Shown piece by piece: positions 17,690-27,014 of a stretch of 64,000 nucleotides of DNA. Numbering within the stretch: position 1 is the first letter of the stretch; each line of letters starts with the position of its first letter. A program made the translations under genes and the position numbers. Below the pieces are notes generated by a model, which saw only the letters and a list, made by a program, of their open reading frames with translations, was not told the DNA's origin and ran no database searches. The DNA lies in assembly GCF_010731635.1 (NCBI RefSeq), contig NZ_AP022583.1:372001-436000 (forward strand), read 5' to 3'. Source of the stretch: Mycobacterium noviomagense (GTDB lineage: Bacteria > Actinomycetota > Actinomycetes > Mycobacteriales > Mycobacteriaceae).

Positions 17690-18534
17690 ATGGACCAATA
17701 CCGCCGCGGAAACCTCGTCTTCGACGTGATCGATGAAGGCCCGAGTGACGCGCCGACCGTAGTTCTACTGCACGGTTTTCCGCAGTTCAATACCAGCTGG
17801 AGTAAGGTCATCGACCGGCTCAGCGAAGCAGGATATCGCTGCTTGGCCCCCAATCAGCGTGGCTACTCTCCCGGGGCCCGCCCTACGCGCCGGCGTGACT
17901 ATCTCATGCCGGAGCTCGTCGAGGACGTCCGTGCATTGCTCGACGCCAGCGGCGCGAGCCGCGTGCATCTGGTTGGTCATGACTGGGGCGCGGGTGTGGC
18001 GTGGGGCGTCGCCGCGCAAATGCCGGACCGCGTTGCGACCGCGTCGCCGTTGTCTGTGCCGCACCCCGCCGCGTTCCTGAGAGCCCTGGTTACCAGTCGT
18101 CAGGGTCTCGCGTCGTGGTACATGTACGCCTTCCAGCTGCCGCGGCTTCCCGAACTGTTTCTCCTTGGTAGGCAAGGAGATACGGAGCGGTTGGCTAGGG
18201 CTTGCGATCGAGCGGGCAGTCGGCCGAGGCCGCCGAGCGCGACGCGCGTGCGATGGTTGAGTCCGGTGCGTTGACCGCCGCGCTCAACTGGTATCGGGCG
18301 ATGCCGCTGTCGGACATGCGAAGCGCCGTGGGCAAGATCAGCGTCCCGACGCTGTACGTGTGGAGCGACGGGGATACAGCTGTGCTCAGCGAGGCGGTTC
18401 GCAACTGCGGTCGTTACGTCACCGGCGAATACCGCTTCGAGATTCTGCGTGGCGTGTCCCACTGGATACCTGACGAACAGCCCGATGCGATCGCCGACTT
18501 GTTGCTTGAGTGGTTCGCCGCCCATCCGATCTAG
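17690..18534 (+). pseudogene. Epoxide hydrolase-like alpha/beta hydrolase, frameshifted
   Basis: Frame one (from ATG 17690) gives the hydrolase N-terminal half: 'VVLLHGFPQF' near residue 25 and the nucleophile elbow 'LVGHDWGAGVAWG' near 100. The homologous sequence then continues in another frame from about 18203 ('LRSSGQSAEAAERDARAM') to 18534, including 'LYVWSDGDTA' and the catalytic histidine in 'GVSHWIPDEQ'. Restoring one T in the GGCTTGCG stretch at 18200-18206 would give a continuous protein of about 281 residues. Either a real one-base deletion or a sequencing error. All catalytic residues survive on the two sides, so the decay, if real, is recent. Confidence 0.8.
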
Positions 18535-18574
18535 CGGTCTCCTGTGGCTCGTTGCTCATCGATAGGTTATTGCG

Positions 18575-18664
18575 ATGACAACCGCCATCCTGCTCAGCAT
18601 CATCGTGATCGCCTCCGTCGCGTTAAGCATCTGGTTCACGCAGCGGGGCGGTCGCAATCGCTGA
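18575..18664 (+). CDS. Putative 29-residue single-pass membrane peptide
   Basis: ATG 18575 opens a short frame coding for MTTAILLSIIVIASVALS followed by IWFTQRGGRNR and a stop. It would be one hydrophobic helix with a basic cytoplasmic tail, the usual layout of bacterial small membrane proteins. The ribosome-binding site is weak. No function can be assigned. It sits 40 bases after the broken hydrolase gene. Confidence 0.35.
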   Translation: MTTAILLSIIVIASVALSIWFTQRGGRNR

Positions 18665-18727
18665 ATTAATGGCAACGGACATTCCGCACTAGCGGTGATC
18701 CGGGTGCAGTCGGGCTTAGGTACGCGC

Positions 18728-19735
18728 CTATTCGGGGCGACGAAGCGGCCTGGCGCTGCTTTTTGCCTCAAGCCGCAGCTTGATCGCTCGGGACCGCGCC
18801 TCGGCGGCCGCGGCTTCGGCTTCCGCGGCTTCCGCGCGCGCCCGCGCCTCCGCGGCCACAGCTTCCGCTTCGCCAGCTTCCGCCCGCGCCCGCGCCTCAG
18901 CGGCCACGGCTTCGGCTTCGGCGGCTTCCGCCCGCACCCGCGCCCGCTCGCGCACCTCAGCGGCCACGGCTTCGGCTTCGCCACCTTCTAACCGCGCCCG
19001 CGCCTCAGCGGCCACAGCTTCCGCTTCGGCGGCTTCCGCCCACGCCCGCGCCTCAGCGGCCAGGGCCTGCGCTTCGCCGGCCTTGGCCCGCGCCCGCGCC
19101 TCCGCGGCCACAGCTTCCGCTTCGGCGGCTTCCGCCCGCGCCCGCGCCTCGGCGGCCACAGCTTCCGCTTCGGCGGCTTCGGCCCGTACCCGCGCCCGCT
19201 TCCGCAACTCGGCAGCCAGAGCCTCGGCTTTACCGGCTTCGGCCCGCGCCCGCGCCTCAGCGGCCGCAGCTTCGGCTTCGGCGGCTTCGGCCCGAGCCCT
19301 CGCCCGCTTCTGCAACTCGGCGGCCAGAGCCTCGGCTTTACCGGCTTCGGCCCGCGCCCGCGCCTCGGCGGCCAGAGCTTCGGCTTGGGCAGCCAGAATT
19401 CCGGCTTCGGCGGCCAGGGCTTCGGCTTCCGCGGCTCCTGCCCGCACTCGCGCCTCAGCGGCCACAGTTTCCGCTTCTCGGGCTTGTGCGCGTGCCCGTG
19501 ACTCGGCTTTCAACTGCATGCGCGACGGCTTCGGTTCGGCTGGTGCCCTCGCATGGTCGACGCGCGATCGGCGGGGACGCTTCTGCGGCCCGGCCGCGAC
19601 GGACGCCGGTTGCCGAACCTCTCTGGTCGGGCCGCCGAAGAAATCCATCACGACCAATGCCAAGCCGGCCAACCCGATCGTCAGCAGCACTGCGAATGCC
19701 GTCGTCACATTGTCTGACCAGTTCACCAGGACCAC
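18728..19735 (-). CDS. Membrane-anchored Ala/Glu/Arg-rich repeat (coiled-coil or single-helix) protein
   Basis: 335 residues. One membrane segment (about 10-32, 'TTAFAVLLTIGLAGLALVVM') is followed by a basic linker and then roughly 250 residues of near-perfect repeats of the type ARARAEAAEAEAVAAE. The unit is 16 residues (48 bp), with a few 20-residue versions containing 'KRAR' or 'RERARVR'. The composition is almost only A, E and R, so the tail should be one very long helix, either a coiled coil or a charged single helix, on one side of the membrane. The minus frame is preferred because it has a start, a membrane anchor and sensible composition. Function unknown; it could be a scaffold or spacer. 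Confidence 0.65.
   Translation of the reverse strand: MVLVNWSDNVTTAFAVLLTIGLAGLALVVMDFFGGPTREVRQPASVAAGPQKRPRRSRVDHARAPAEPKPSRMQLKAESRARAQAREAETVAAEARVRAGAAEAEALAAEAGILAAQAEALAAEARARAEAGKAEALAAELQKRARARAEAAEAEAAAAEARARAEAGKAEALAAELRKRARVRAEAAEAEAVAAEARARAEAAEAEAVAAEARARAKAGEAQALAAEARAWAEAAEAEAVAAEARARLEGGEAEAVAAEVRERARVRAEAAEAEAVAAEARARAEAGEAEAVAAEARARAEAAEAEAAAAEARSRAIKLRLEAKSSARPLRRPE
18780..19500. repeat. 48-bp coding tandem repeat array (with 60-bp variants)
   Basis: Around a dozen imperfect copies of a 48-bp unit built on GCCTCGGCGGCCACAGCTTC-type words on the plus strand. Several units carry a 12-bp insertion, giving 60-bp variants. Both strands stay open over about 960 bp because of the GCN/GAR/CGN composition. 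Such an array is expected to change length by slippage or recombination between strains. Confidence 0.75.
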
Positions 19736-20314
19736 GTCCTAAAGCCGTACTGCGGTACGAATGGGCGCCCAAGTATCGGCGTCGACACGGCGGATGTCGT
19801 CGCGGCCCGTGGATGCCGGGCTAACACGCTGCAACCATTCGCGGAGACCACAACCGCCGCATGATCCCTCTCCTTTGCGGAGATACCCGGCATATAAGCG
19901 TATTGCCACAGCCGTAAGGCGGCAGGGTAACCGTTCTTTTGTCAGCAGCGACATCGCCGTAAGACGGATCGTACAAAGTGGGACAATCCCTGGCCAGAGG
20001 CACGCTGAAAAGTCCGCTCAATTCGTGCGGGCTTTTGTGCTCGATGGACGCTGCAGTGCCAGGGCAAGCCTCTCAGTGTCCTCCGCCGTGATTGCGGCTG
20101 TCTACGATGGCAGAAGTCGTGCACCGGATGACTCCGCGCGGCGGTCAACACGCACTGGTGCGCATGATCATGCCGCATGGCCTACGGACGGTTCAATGTG
20201 CTTGCGCTGCAACGGGTATGGGAACAACAATGTGACGTTGGAACCTGCAACCTGTTTGATGATCGCCAACGTGAAACTGTTGTGCTGCAGCAGAAATTGC
20301 TGCAATCGCATCAG
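19736..20314. other. Non-coding stretch with one well-primed mini-ORF
   Basis: I find no convincing gene in these 579 bases. One item is worth recording: on the minus strand an AAAGGAGAGG site lies directly upstream of ATG 19862, which opens a 13-codon frame (MRRLWSPRMVAAC, stop at 19821). It sits about 85 bp before the repeat-protein gene and could be a leader peptide. The rest looks like promoter and tRNA-flanking DNA. Confidence 0.35.
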
Positions 20315-20398
20315 TGCGGGCGGAGGGATTCGAACCCTCATGCTCTTTCGAGCACCGGCACCTAAAGCCGGCATGTAAGCCAATTCCATCACGCCCGC
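20315..20398 (-). tRNA. tRNA-Leu (anticodon TAG)
   Basis: An 84-nt class II tRNA. The acceptor arms GCGGGCG (20398-20392) and CGCCCGC pair. The anticodon stem CCGGC/GCCGG encloses the loop TTTAGGT with anticodon TAG, reading CUA leucine codons. A long variable arm (TGCTCGAAAGAGCA) and a T arm GAGGG-TTCGAAT-CCCTC follow. The CCA end is not encoded. tRNA genes are common integration sites, and a decayed foreign-looking gene lies just beyond its 5' side. Confidence 0.95.
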
Positions 20399-20485
20399 AG
20401 CTTGCCGATCGTACCGCTCGCTTGTCGACGAATCTGTCGGTGGTGCCTCCTAGGGTGGGGCCATCACGGCGAGCGAGGTGCAATT

Positions 20486-20774
20486 GTGCGGTCTGCGGAA
20501 GAGTTCCAGGCAGTGCAACGACTCATTGCAACCGGGATGAACGACCGCGCGTTGCTAATGACCGCGGTGTACGCAGCGTTAGCTATCACTTCTCGAACCG
20601 ATCGGACGATATCCGCGGGCTCTTCTGCGCCGCTCTCGACGAGCTAGGAATTTCGTGGACGACGCCGAGCAAGTATCAGGTCGCCGTCTACCGCGAGGCA
20701 GCGGTTGCCCGCCTTCATGAGTTCGTCGGGCCCAAGGCGCGAGCGCTTACGGAGCAGCGCGGTACCGTCAAAAG
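20486..20774 (+). pseudogene. Remnant of an HTH/LAGLIDADG-like mycobacterial regulator with large internal deletion
   Basis: GTG 20486, with GCGAGG upstream, starts 'RSAEEFQAVQRLIATGMND', typical of the N-terminus of an actinobacterial protein with an HTH followed by a DOD/LAGLIDADG-like domain of about 230 residues. After about 20 codons the homology jumps, in a different frame, to the far C-terminus: 'RVANDRGVRSVSYHFSNRS' then 'FCAALDELGISWTTPSKYQ' and 'AAVARLHEFVGPKA'. Some 130 residues are missing between them. So the gene has an internal deletion and a frameshift at about 20543-20550. The family assignment is from memory of its sequence pattern. Confidence 0.6.
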
Positions 20775-21155
20775 GTGTCCACTACGCGTCGTCGCAGGCC
20801 AGCACTGATCCTGCTGGTGATCATCGCCGCCAGTGGCTGCCTGGCTCTCGGTTGGTGGCAGTGGACGAGATTTCAGTCGGCGTCGGGCACCTTCCAGAAT
20901 CTCGGCTACGCATTGCAGTGGCCGCTCTTCGCCTGGTTCTGTGTGTACGCGTACCGCAAGTTCGTTCGCTATGAGGAAGCGCCGCCGGAGCCACGCAAGA
21001 ATGCCGCGATGACGGAGATACCTCCCGGGCTGCTGCCGGAGCGTCCGCGAGCCGCTCCGCCGCCAACGGACGATCCCGCATTGCAGGAGTACAACGCCTA
21101 CCTTGCCGAACTGGCGAAATCAGACCAGCAAAGACAGAAGAGGACGACCGCATGA
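20775..21155 (+). CDS. lprD: LprD-type small lipoprotein/membrane protein
   Basis: 126 residues closely matching M. tuberculosis LprD (Rv1343c) as I recall it. A basic start leads into a hydrophobic segment ending in a lipobox-like 'IIAASGC' at residue 22, then 'LALGWWQWTRFQSASGTFQN' and a second hydrophobic stretch 'ALQWPLFAWFCVYAYRKFV'. The tail is proline-rich and charged. It may therefore be a two-helix membrane protein rather than a processed lipoprotein. Its stop overlaps the DUF3817 gene (ATGA). Function unknown. Confidence 0.85.
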   Translation: MSTTRRRRPALILLVIIAASGCLALGWWQWTRFQSASGTFQNLGYALQWPLFAWFCVYAYRKFVRYEEAPPEPRKNAAMTEIPPGLLPERPRAAPPPTDDPALQEYNAYLAELAKSDQQRQKRTTA

Positions 21156-21508
21156 CCGCGCCCGAGACGCCCGAAGCTCAACACGCCCCGCCAGCCGTGC
21201 CCGTCGAAAAGATCCGCACCGCGCTGCTGGCCTACCGCGTCATGGCCTGGACGACGGGTATCTGGCTGATCGCGCTGTGCTACGAAATCGTCTCGCACCT
21301 CGTCTTCCACCACGAAATCCGATGGATCGAAGTGGTGCACGGTTGGGTGTACTTCACCTACGTCTTGGCTGCATTCAATCTGGCGGTGAAGGTCCGTTGG
21401 CCGATCGCCAAGACCATCGGCGTGCTGCTGTCCGGCACCATCCCGCTTCTGGGAATCATCGTCGAGCACTTCCAAACCCGAAGCGTCAAGGCGCGGTTCA
21501 ACCTGTAG
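21152..21508 (+). CDS. DUF3817 integral membrane protein (Rv1342c-like)
   Basis: 118 residues with three predicted membrane segments: 'VMAWTTGIWLIALCYEIV' (about 30-48), 'VVHGWVYFTYVLAAFNLAV' (about 58-78) and 'IGVLLSGTIPLLGIIVEH' (about 88-106). The DUF3817 pattern 'RVMAWTTG.WL' is clear. It overlaps lprD by four bases and is co-transcribed with it, as in M. tuberculosis. No molecular function is known. Confidence 0.88.
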   Translation: MTAPETPEAQHAPPAVPVEKIRTALLAYRVMAWTTGIWLIALCYEIVSHLVFHHEIRWIEVVHGWVYFTYVLAAFNLAVKVRWPIAKTIGVLLSGTIPLLGIIVEHFQTRSVKARFNL

Positions 21509-21513
21509 CTCGC

Positions 21514-21569
21514 CGACTCTGCCGTTTGGTACGGATCGCCGGCGTGTCGCGTATGAAACCGCAGAGTCG
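21514..21569. terminator. Inverted repeat between convergent genes, likely bidirectional terminator
   Basis: CGACTCTGCCGTTT at 21514-21527 faces AAACCGCAGAGTCG at 21556-21569, pairing at 13 of 14 positions with a 28-base spacer. It lies exactly between the convergent DUF3817 and rdgB genes (67-bp gap). A related word (CGACTCTGCGGTTTCAT) may be a dispersed mycobacterial repeat, so a repeat-element origin is possible as well as terminator function. Confidence 0.55.
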
Positions 21570-21575
21570 CGCCCC

Positions 21576-22175
21576 TCAACCTGCAAGCTCACGCAAGGCG
21601 GGTACCAGCAACGCGAGCGCGCGGCCCCGGTGCGATACCGCGTCTTTCTCAGACGGGCTGAGCTCCGCGGCTGTACGGTCAGATCCCTCCGGAATGAACA
21701 CCGGGTCGTAACCGAAGCCGCCGTCGCCGCGCGGCTCGTGCGCGATCGTGCCCGGCCACTCACCACGCACCACAACTTCACCCGAGCCCGACACCAGCGC
21801 GCAGGCCGACACGAACCTCGCGCCACGCCGCTCGTCAGGCACGTCGCGCAGTTGCGCCAACAACAGCGCGGTGTTGGCGGCGTCGTCGCCATGCACGCCC
21901 GCCCAGCGCGCCGACAACACCCCAGGCATGCCGTTCAAAGCGTCGACCTCCAACCCGGAATCGTCTGCGACACATGACAACCCACTAGCGGCGAAACCGT
22001 CACGGGCCTTGGCCAACGCGTTGTATTCGAATGTCGCACCGGTTTCCGGCGTCTCGTCGAACGGCGGCACATCGTCGAGCGAGACCAACGTCAACGACAC
22101 CGCGGCCGAGTCCAGCACCCGGCGCAGTTCAGCCAACTTCTTGCGGTTGCGGCTGACGACCAGCAGTCGGGTCAG
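21576..22175 (-). CDS. rdgB: RdgB/HAM1 non-canonical purine NTP pyrophosphatase
   Basis: About 199 residues if it starts at CTG 22175, whose TGA overlaps the rph stop (CTGA). The essential N-terminal substrate motif '[16 protein letters not shown]' lies before the first ordinary start codon in frame (TTG 22136), so a start there would destroy the enzyme. Other motifs are '[15 protein letters not shown]' near 50, '[18 protein letters not shown]' near 73 and '[12 protein letters not shown]' near 155. It hydrolyses dITP, XTP and similar nucleotides to monophosphates. Last gene of the long minus-strand operon. Confidence 0.9.
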   Translation of the reverse strand: MTRLLVVSRNRKKLAELRRVLDSAAVSLTLVSLDDVPPFDETPETGATFEYNALAKARDGFAASGLSCVADDSGLEVDALNGMPGVLSARWAGVHGDDAANTALLLAQLRDVPDERRGARFVSACALVSGSGEVVVRGEWPGTIAHEPRGDGGFGYDPVFIPEGSDRTAAELSPSEKDAVSHRGRALALLVPALRELAG

Positions 22176-22951
22176 GTGCCGAACGCCTTCTGCGGAGCCG
22201 GCCCTTCGGGTAGCACACCCGGATACGGCAGCGCCAAAGCTTCCTGTTGCGCAGCAAACAGCTTGTCGCAGGCGGCTAATGCGGCGTCAAGCATCTTGTC
22301 CAGCGTCGAGCGCGGGAACGTCGCGCCCTCGCCGGTGCCCTGCACCTCGACCAGTGTTCCGGTGTCGGTGGCCACGACGTTCATGTCAACCTCGGCGCGA
22401 GCGTCTTCTTCGTAGGGCAGGTCCACCCGGATTCGGCCGTCGACTACCCCGACGCTGACCGCGGCGATCGCACATGACAGCGGCCGCGGGTCGGAAAGCA
22501 GGCCCGCCGCCGACAAATACGTCACCGCATCGGCCAGGGCCACATAGGCACCGGTGATTGCCGCGGTGCGGGTGCCGCCGTCGGCTTGCAGCACATCGCA
22601 GTCGACCGCGATCGTGTTCTCCCCTAACGCCGCCAAGTCGATGCACGCCCGCAGAGAACGCCCGACCAGCCGGCTGATTTCCTGGGTCCGCCCGGACAGC
22701 CGGCCCTTCACCGATTCCCGGTCGCCGCGAGTGTGGGTGGCCGCCGGCAGCATCGCGTATTCGGCTGTGAGCCAACCCAATCCGGATCCCTTGCGCCAGC
22801 GCGGCACGCCCTCGATGACGCTCGCCGTGCACATGACCTTGGTGTGGCCGAATTCGACTAACACCGAACCGGCCGGGTGTGAGGTGAACCCGCGGGTGAT
22901 GACCACTGGGCGCAGCTCGTGGTCGAGGCGACCGTCTTCTCGTGTGGACAC
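22172..22951 (-). CDS. rph: Ribonuclease PH
   Basis: 259 residues, normal length. The N-terminal '[22 protein letters not shown]' and '[13 protein letters not shown]' are the RNase PH signature, followed by '[16 protein letters not shown]' (phosphate-binding region) near 87 and '[20 protein letters not shown]' near 115, with the catalytic aspartate region '[10 protein letters not shown]' near 180. A phosphate-dependent 3'-5' exonuclease that trims tRNA 3' ends. GTG start. It follows the MBL gene by 17 bases and its stop overlaps rdgB. Confidence 0.95.
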   Translation of the reverse strand: MSTREDGRLDHELRPVVITRGFTSHPAGSVLVEFGHTKVMCTASVIEGVPRWRKGSGLGWLTAEYAMLPAATHTRGDRESVKGRLSGRTQEISRLVGRSLRACIDLAALGENTIAVDCDVLQADGGTRTAAITGAYVALADAVTYLSAAGLLSDPRPLSCAIAAVSVGVVDGRIRVDLPYEEDARAEVDMNVVATDTGTLVEVQGTGEGATFPRSTLDKMLDAALAACDKLFAAQQEALALPYPGVLPEGPAPQKAFGT

Positions 22952-22968
22952 CCGTCAACCCTAACGGG

Positions 22969-23742
22969 TCAAGAATGCTGGATCTCGAAGGTCTCTCCAC
23001 ACACCACCGCGTGCACGGGACCGTGGAATTCTGCCTTGGCCTCGCTGATCACGTCCTCACGTGACGTCCATGGCGGGATGTGCGTAAGCAGCAGTTCTCG
23101 CACACCGGCTTCGGCGGCCACCCGCCCGGCTTCAGTGCCCGACATATGCAGGTTGCACGGCCGCTGCGGCGAGTGTGTCCACGACGCTTCGCACAGGAAG
23201 ACATCGGCATCGCGCGCGAGCTGCACCAGCGCGTCGCAGCAACCTGTGTCGCCGCTGTAGACGAACGTCGCCCCGTCCGGATCGGTGAACCGCATGCCGT
23301 ACGACTCGGTCGGGTGGGCAACAACTCGCGGCAGCACCGTCAACGCGCCCAAAGTCACCGGCTCACCGTCGACCCAGTGACGGATATCGAAGATGTCCGA
23401 AAAGTCGTCGATCTCGCCGCCGTATGGCGACGATGCCGCGCCCAGCCGCGCCCAGGTGTCGCTCGGGCCGTACATCAACGCTTTGCCCTCGGGGGGCGTC
23501 GGGTGGTAGCGACGCCACACGAACAGCCCGGGCAAGTCCAGACAATGGTCGGCATGCAAATGCGACAGCAGGACATGAACCGACGCTGGATCGGTTTGAT
23601 GCTGCAGCGCACCCAACACTCCCCCACCAAAGTCGATGACCAGAGGTGGAGTATCTGGCGCCCGTAACAAGTAACCCGATGCCGGCGAATCCGGACCCAC
23701 CACACTGCCCGAGCAGCCGAGCACGGTCATTCGCACGGTCAC
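22969..23742 (-). CDS. MBL-fold cyclic nucleotide phosphodiesterase-like protein (Rv1339-type)
   Basis: 257 residues from GTG 23742 (VTVRMTVLGCSGS); ATG 23730 is an alternative, and the open frame reaches further upstream without homology. The metallo-beta-lactamase motif 'LLSHLHADHCLDLPGLF' (H-x-H-x-D-H) is near 70, 'YSGDTGCCDALV' near 165 and 'LLTHIPPWTSRED' near 220. The M. tuberculosis orthologue Rv1339 is reported as an atypical class II phosphodiesterase that degrades cAMP. This fits with the cyclase and cNMP-binding proteins encoded elsewhere in the window. Confidence 0.88.
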   Translation of the reverse strand: MTVRMTVLGCSGSVVGPDSPASGYLLRAPDTPPLVIDFGGGVLGALQHQTDPASVHVLLSHLHADHCLDLPGLFVWRRYHPTPPEGKALMYGPSDTWARLGAASSPYGGEIDDFSDIFDIRHWVDGEPVTLGALTVLPRVVAHPTESYGMRFTDPDGATFVYSGDTGCCDALVQLARDADVFLCEASWTHSPQRPCNLHMSGTEAGRVAAEAGVRELLLTHIPPWTSREDVISEAKAEFHGPVHAVVCGETFEIQHS

Positions 23743-23815
23743 TACTGTGCCATGCCCGATAGCCTGTTGGCGAAAACATTGCCGCTTTGGTATGGGACGG
23801 GCATCACCGCTCCAT

Positions 23816-24630
23816 CTAGCGGGCCGGCGAGCGGCGGTGAACAGGCTGCACGGTGGTAATCGCCGGCCCCAGAAATCGCGCCGCCAACCTGGTGAACGCC
23901 TCCGGGTCGCCGGTGGCCTCGAATACGCGCGTCGCGGGTGGCGCCTCATGCGGGCGCAGCAGATTCTGCTCGGTGAGCACCCGCACTAATTCTTTAGCGG
24001 TCTCTTCGGCGCTGGACACCAGCGTGACGTGCTGGCCCATCGCCAACTGAATCAGCCCCGACAGCAACGGGTAGTGCGTACACCCCAGGACCAAGGTGTC
24101 GACCCCGGCCCGCTGCAGCGGCTCGAGATAGCCCTCGGCCAGCCCGAGCACCTGGCGGCCGCTGGTGATGCCGCGCTCAACGAAGTCGACGAACCGCGGG
24201 CACGCCACGGCGGTGATCTCGGTGTCGCGGGCCGCGGCAAACGCGTCCTGATAGGCGTGCGAGGCGATGGTCGCCCGTGTCCCGATGACCCCGATGCGAC
24301 CGTTGCGTGTGGCGGCCACGGCCCGTCGCACCGCCGGCAAGATCACCTCGATGACGGGCACGTCGTAGCGTTCTCGGGCGTCGCGCAGGCACGCCGACGA
24401 CGCCGAGTTGCAGGCGATCACCAATGCCTTGACGCCGCGGTCGACGAGGTCGTCGCCGATGGCCAGTGCGTGCGCGCGGATTTGGGGGATGGTCAGCGGA
24501 CCGTAGGGCCCGTTGGCGGTATCGCCGACGTAGATGATGTCTTCGTCGGGCAGTTGGTCGATGATCGCCCGCGCGACGGTGAGCCCGCCGACGCCGGAGT
24601 CGAACACCCCGACGGGCGCCAGTGCCGAGC

Positions 24631-24634
<4 letters not shown>
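23816..24634 (-). CDS. murI: Glutamate racemase
   Basis: 272 residues from GTG 24634, which overlaps the rhomboid stop (GTGA). The open frame extends far upstream through the rhomboid gene but only this start gives the family N-terminus '[19 protein letters not shown]'. The two catalytic cysteines are in '[11 protein letters not shown]' near 75 and 'LGCTHYPLL' near 185, with 'GDTANGPYG' between. It supplies D-glutamate for peptidoglycan in the cytoplasm. Confidence 0.95.
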
Positions 24635-26521
<1,887 letters not shown>

Positions 26522-26540
26522 GGGCCTTCCTTTAAAGCTC

Positions 26541-26954
26541 TCAGTATTGCTCGACGACCTTGACGGGCTCTTCGGTGACGACGCCGTCGATGATGCGGTA
26601 GCTGCGCAACTCGTGCTGGTCCGGGTCGCGGGTAGACACGAGTACGTAATGGGCGTCGGGCTCAGCGGCCAGGCTTATATCGGTCCGGCTCGGGTAGGCC
26701 TCGGTCGCCGTGTGCGAGTGATAGATGACGATCGGAGCATCGCCCGAATCTTCTAAGGCGCGCCAGACCTTGAGTTGCTCTTGCGCGTCGAAGCGGTAGA
26801 ACGTCGGCGAGCGTTCCGCGTTGACCATCGCGATATGCCGCTCGGGACGGTGCGAGCCTTCCGGGCCGGCTAGTACCCCGCACGCTTCGTCGGGGTGATC
26901 GGCGCGCGCGTGCGCGACCATCGCGTCCACCAGATCGGCGCGGATCACCAGCAC
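26541..26954 (-). CDS. mec: [CysO]-cysteine peptidase Mec (JAMM metalloprotease)
   Basis: 137 residues from GTG 26954, chosen because AGAGGAAA lies nine bases upstream; a longer ATG reading at 26996 exists. The zinc-binding JAMM motif is 'VIYHSHTATEAYPSRTD' (H-x-H-x10-D) near 80-97, with the upstream catalytic glutamate in 'HPDEACGVLAG' near 20. It cuts cysteine from the C-terminus of CysO after CysM has formed the adduct, finishing this biosynthetic route. Cytoplasmic. The start region overlaps a small upstream frame, described separately. Confidence 0.94.
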   Translation of the reverse strand: MLVIRADLVDAMVAHARADHPDEACGVLAGPEGSHRPERHIAMVNAERSPTFYRFDAQEQLKVWRALEDSGDAPIVIYHSHTATEAYPSRTDISLAAEPDAHYVLVSTRDPDQHELRSYRIIDGVVTEEPVKVVEQY

Positions 26955-26977
26955 GTCACCGATTTCCTCTCGGTCAT
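26945..26977 (-). promoter_or_regulatory. Possible 10-codon leader peptide overlapping the mec start
   Basis: AGGAGG at 26988-26993 stands ten bases before ATG 26977, which opens MTERKSVTCW and stops at 26945, ten bases inside mec in another frame. A frame with a better ribosome-binding site than the gene it overlaps, ending in Cys-Trp, upstream of a cysteine-synthesis operon could be a translational-coupling or attenuation device. This is an inference from layout only. Confidence 0.25.
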
Positions 26978-27014
26978 GTGCGCCGTTCCTCCTCATCGCT
27001 TTCGCTCTGCATCG

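Noticed and set aside
18780..19742. 320-codon plus-strand frame over the 48-bp repeat
   Set aside because: Composition is only Ala/Ser/Arg with no start site or domain; the minus frame has a membrane anchor and a better start, so this is taken as a mirror of the repeat.
20177..20365. 62-codon frame crossing the tRNA-Leu gene
   Set aside because: It overlaps a well-formed tRNA and has no family pattern.
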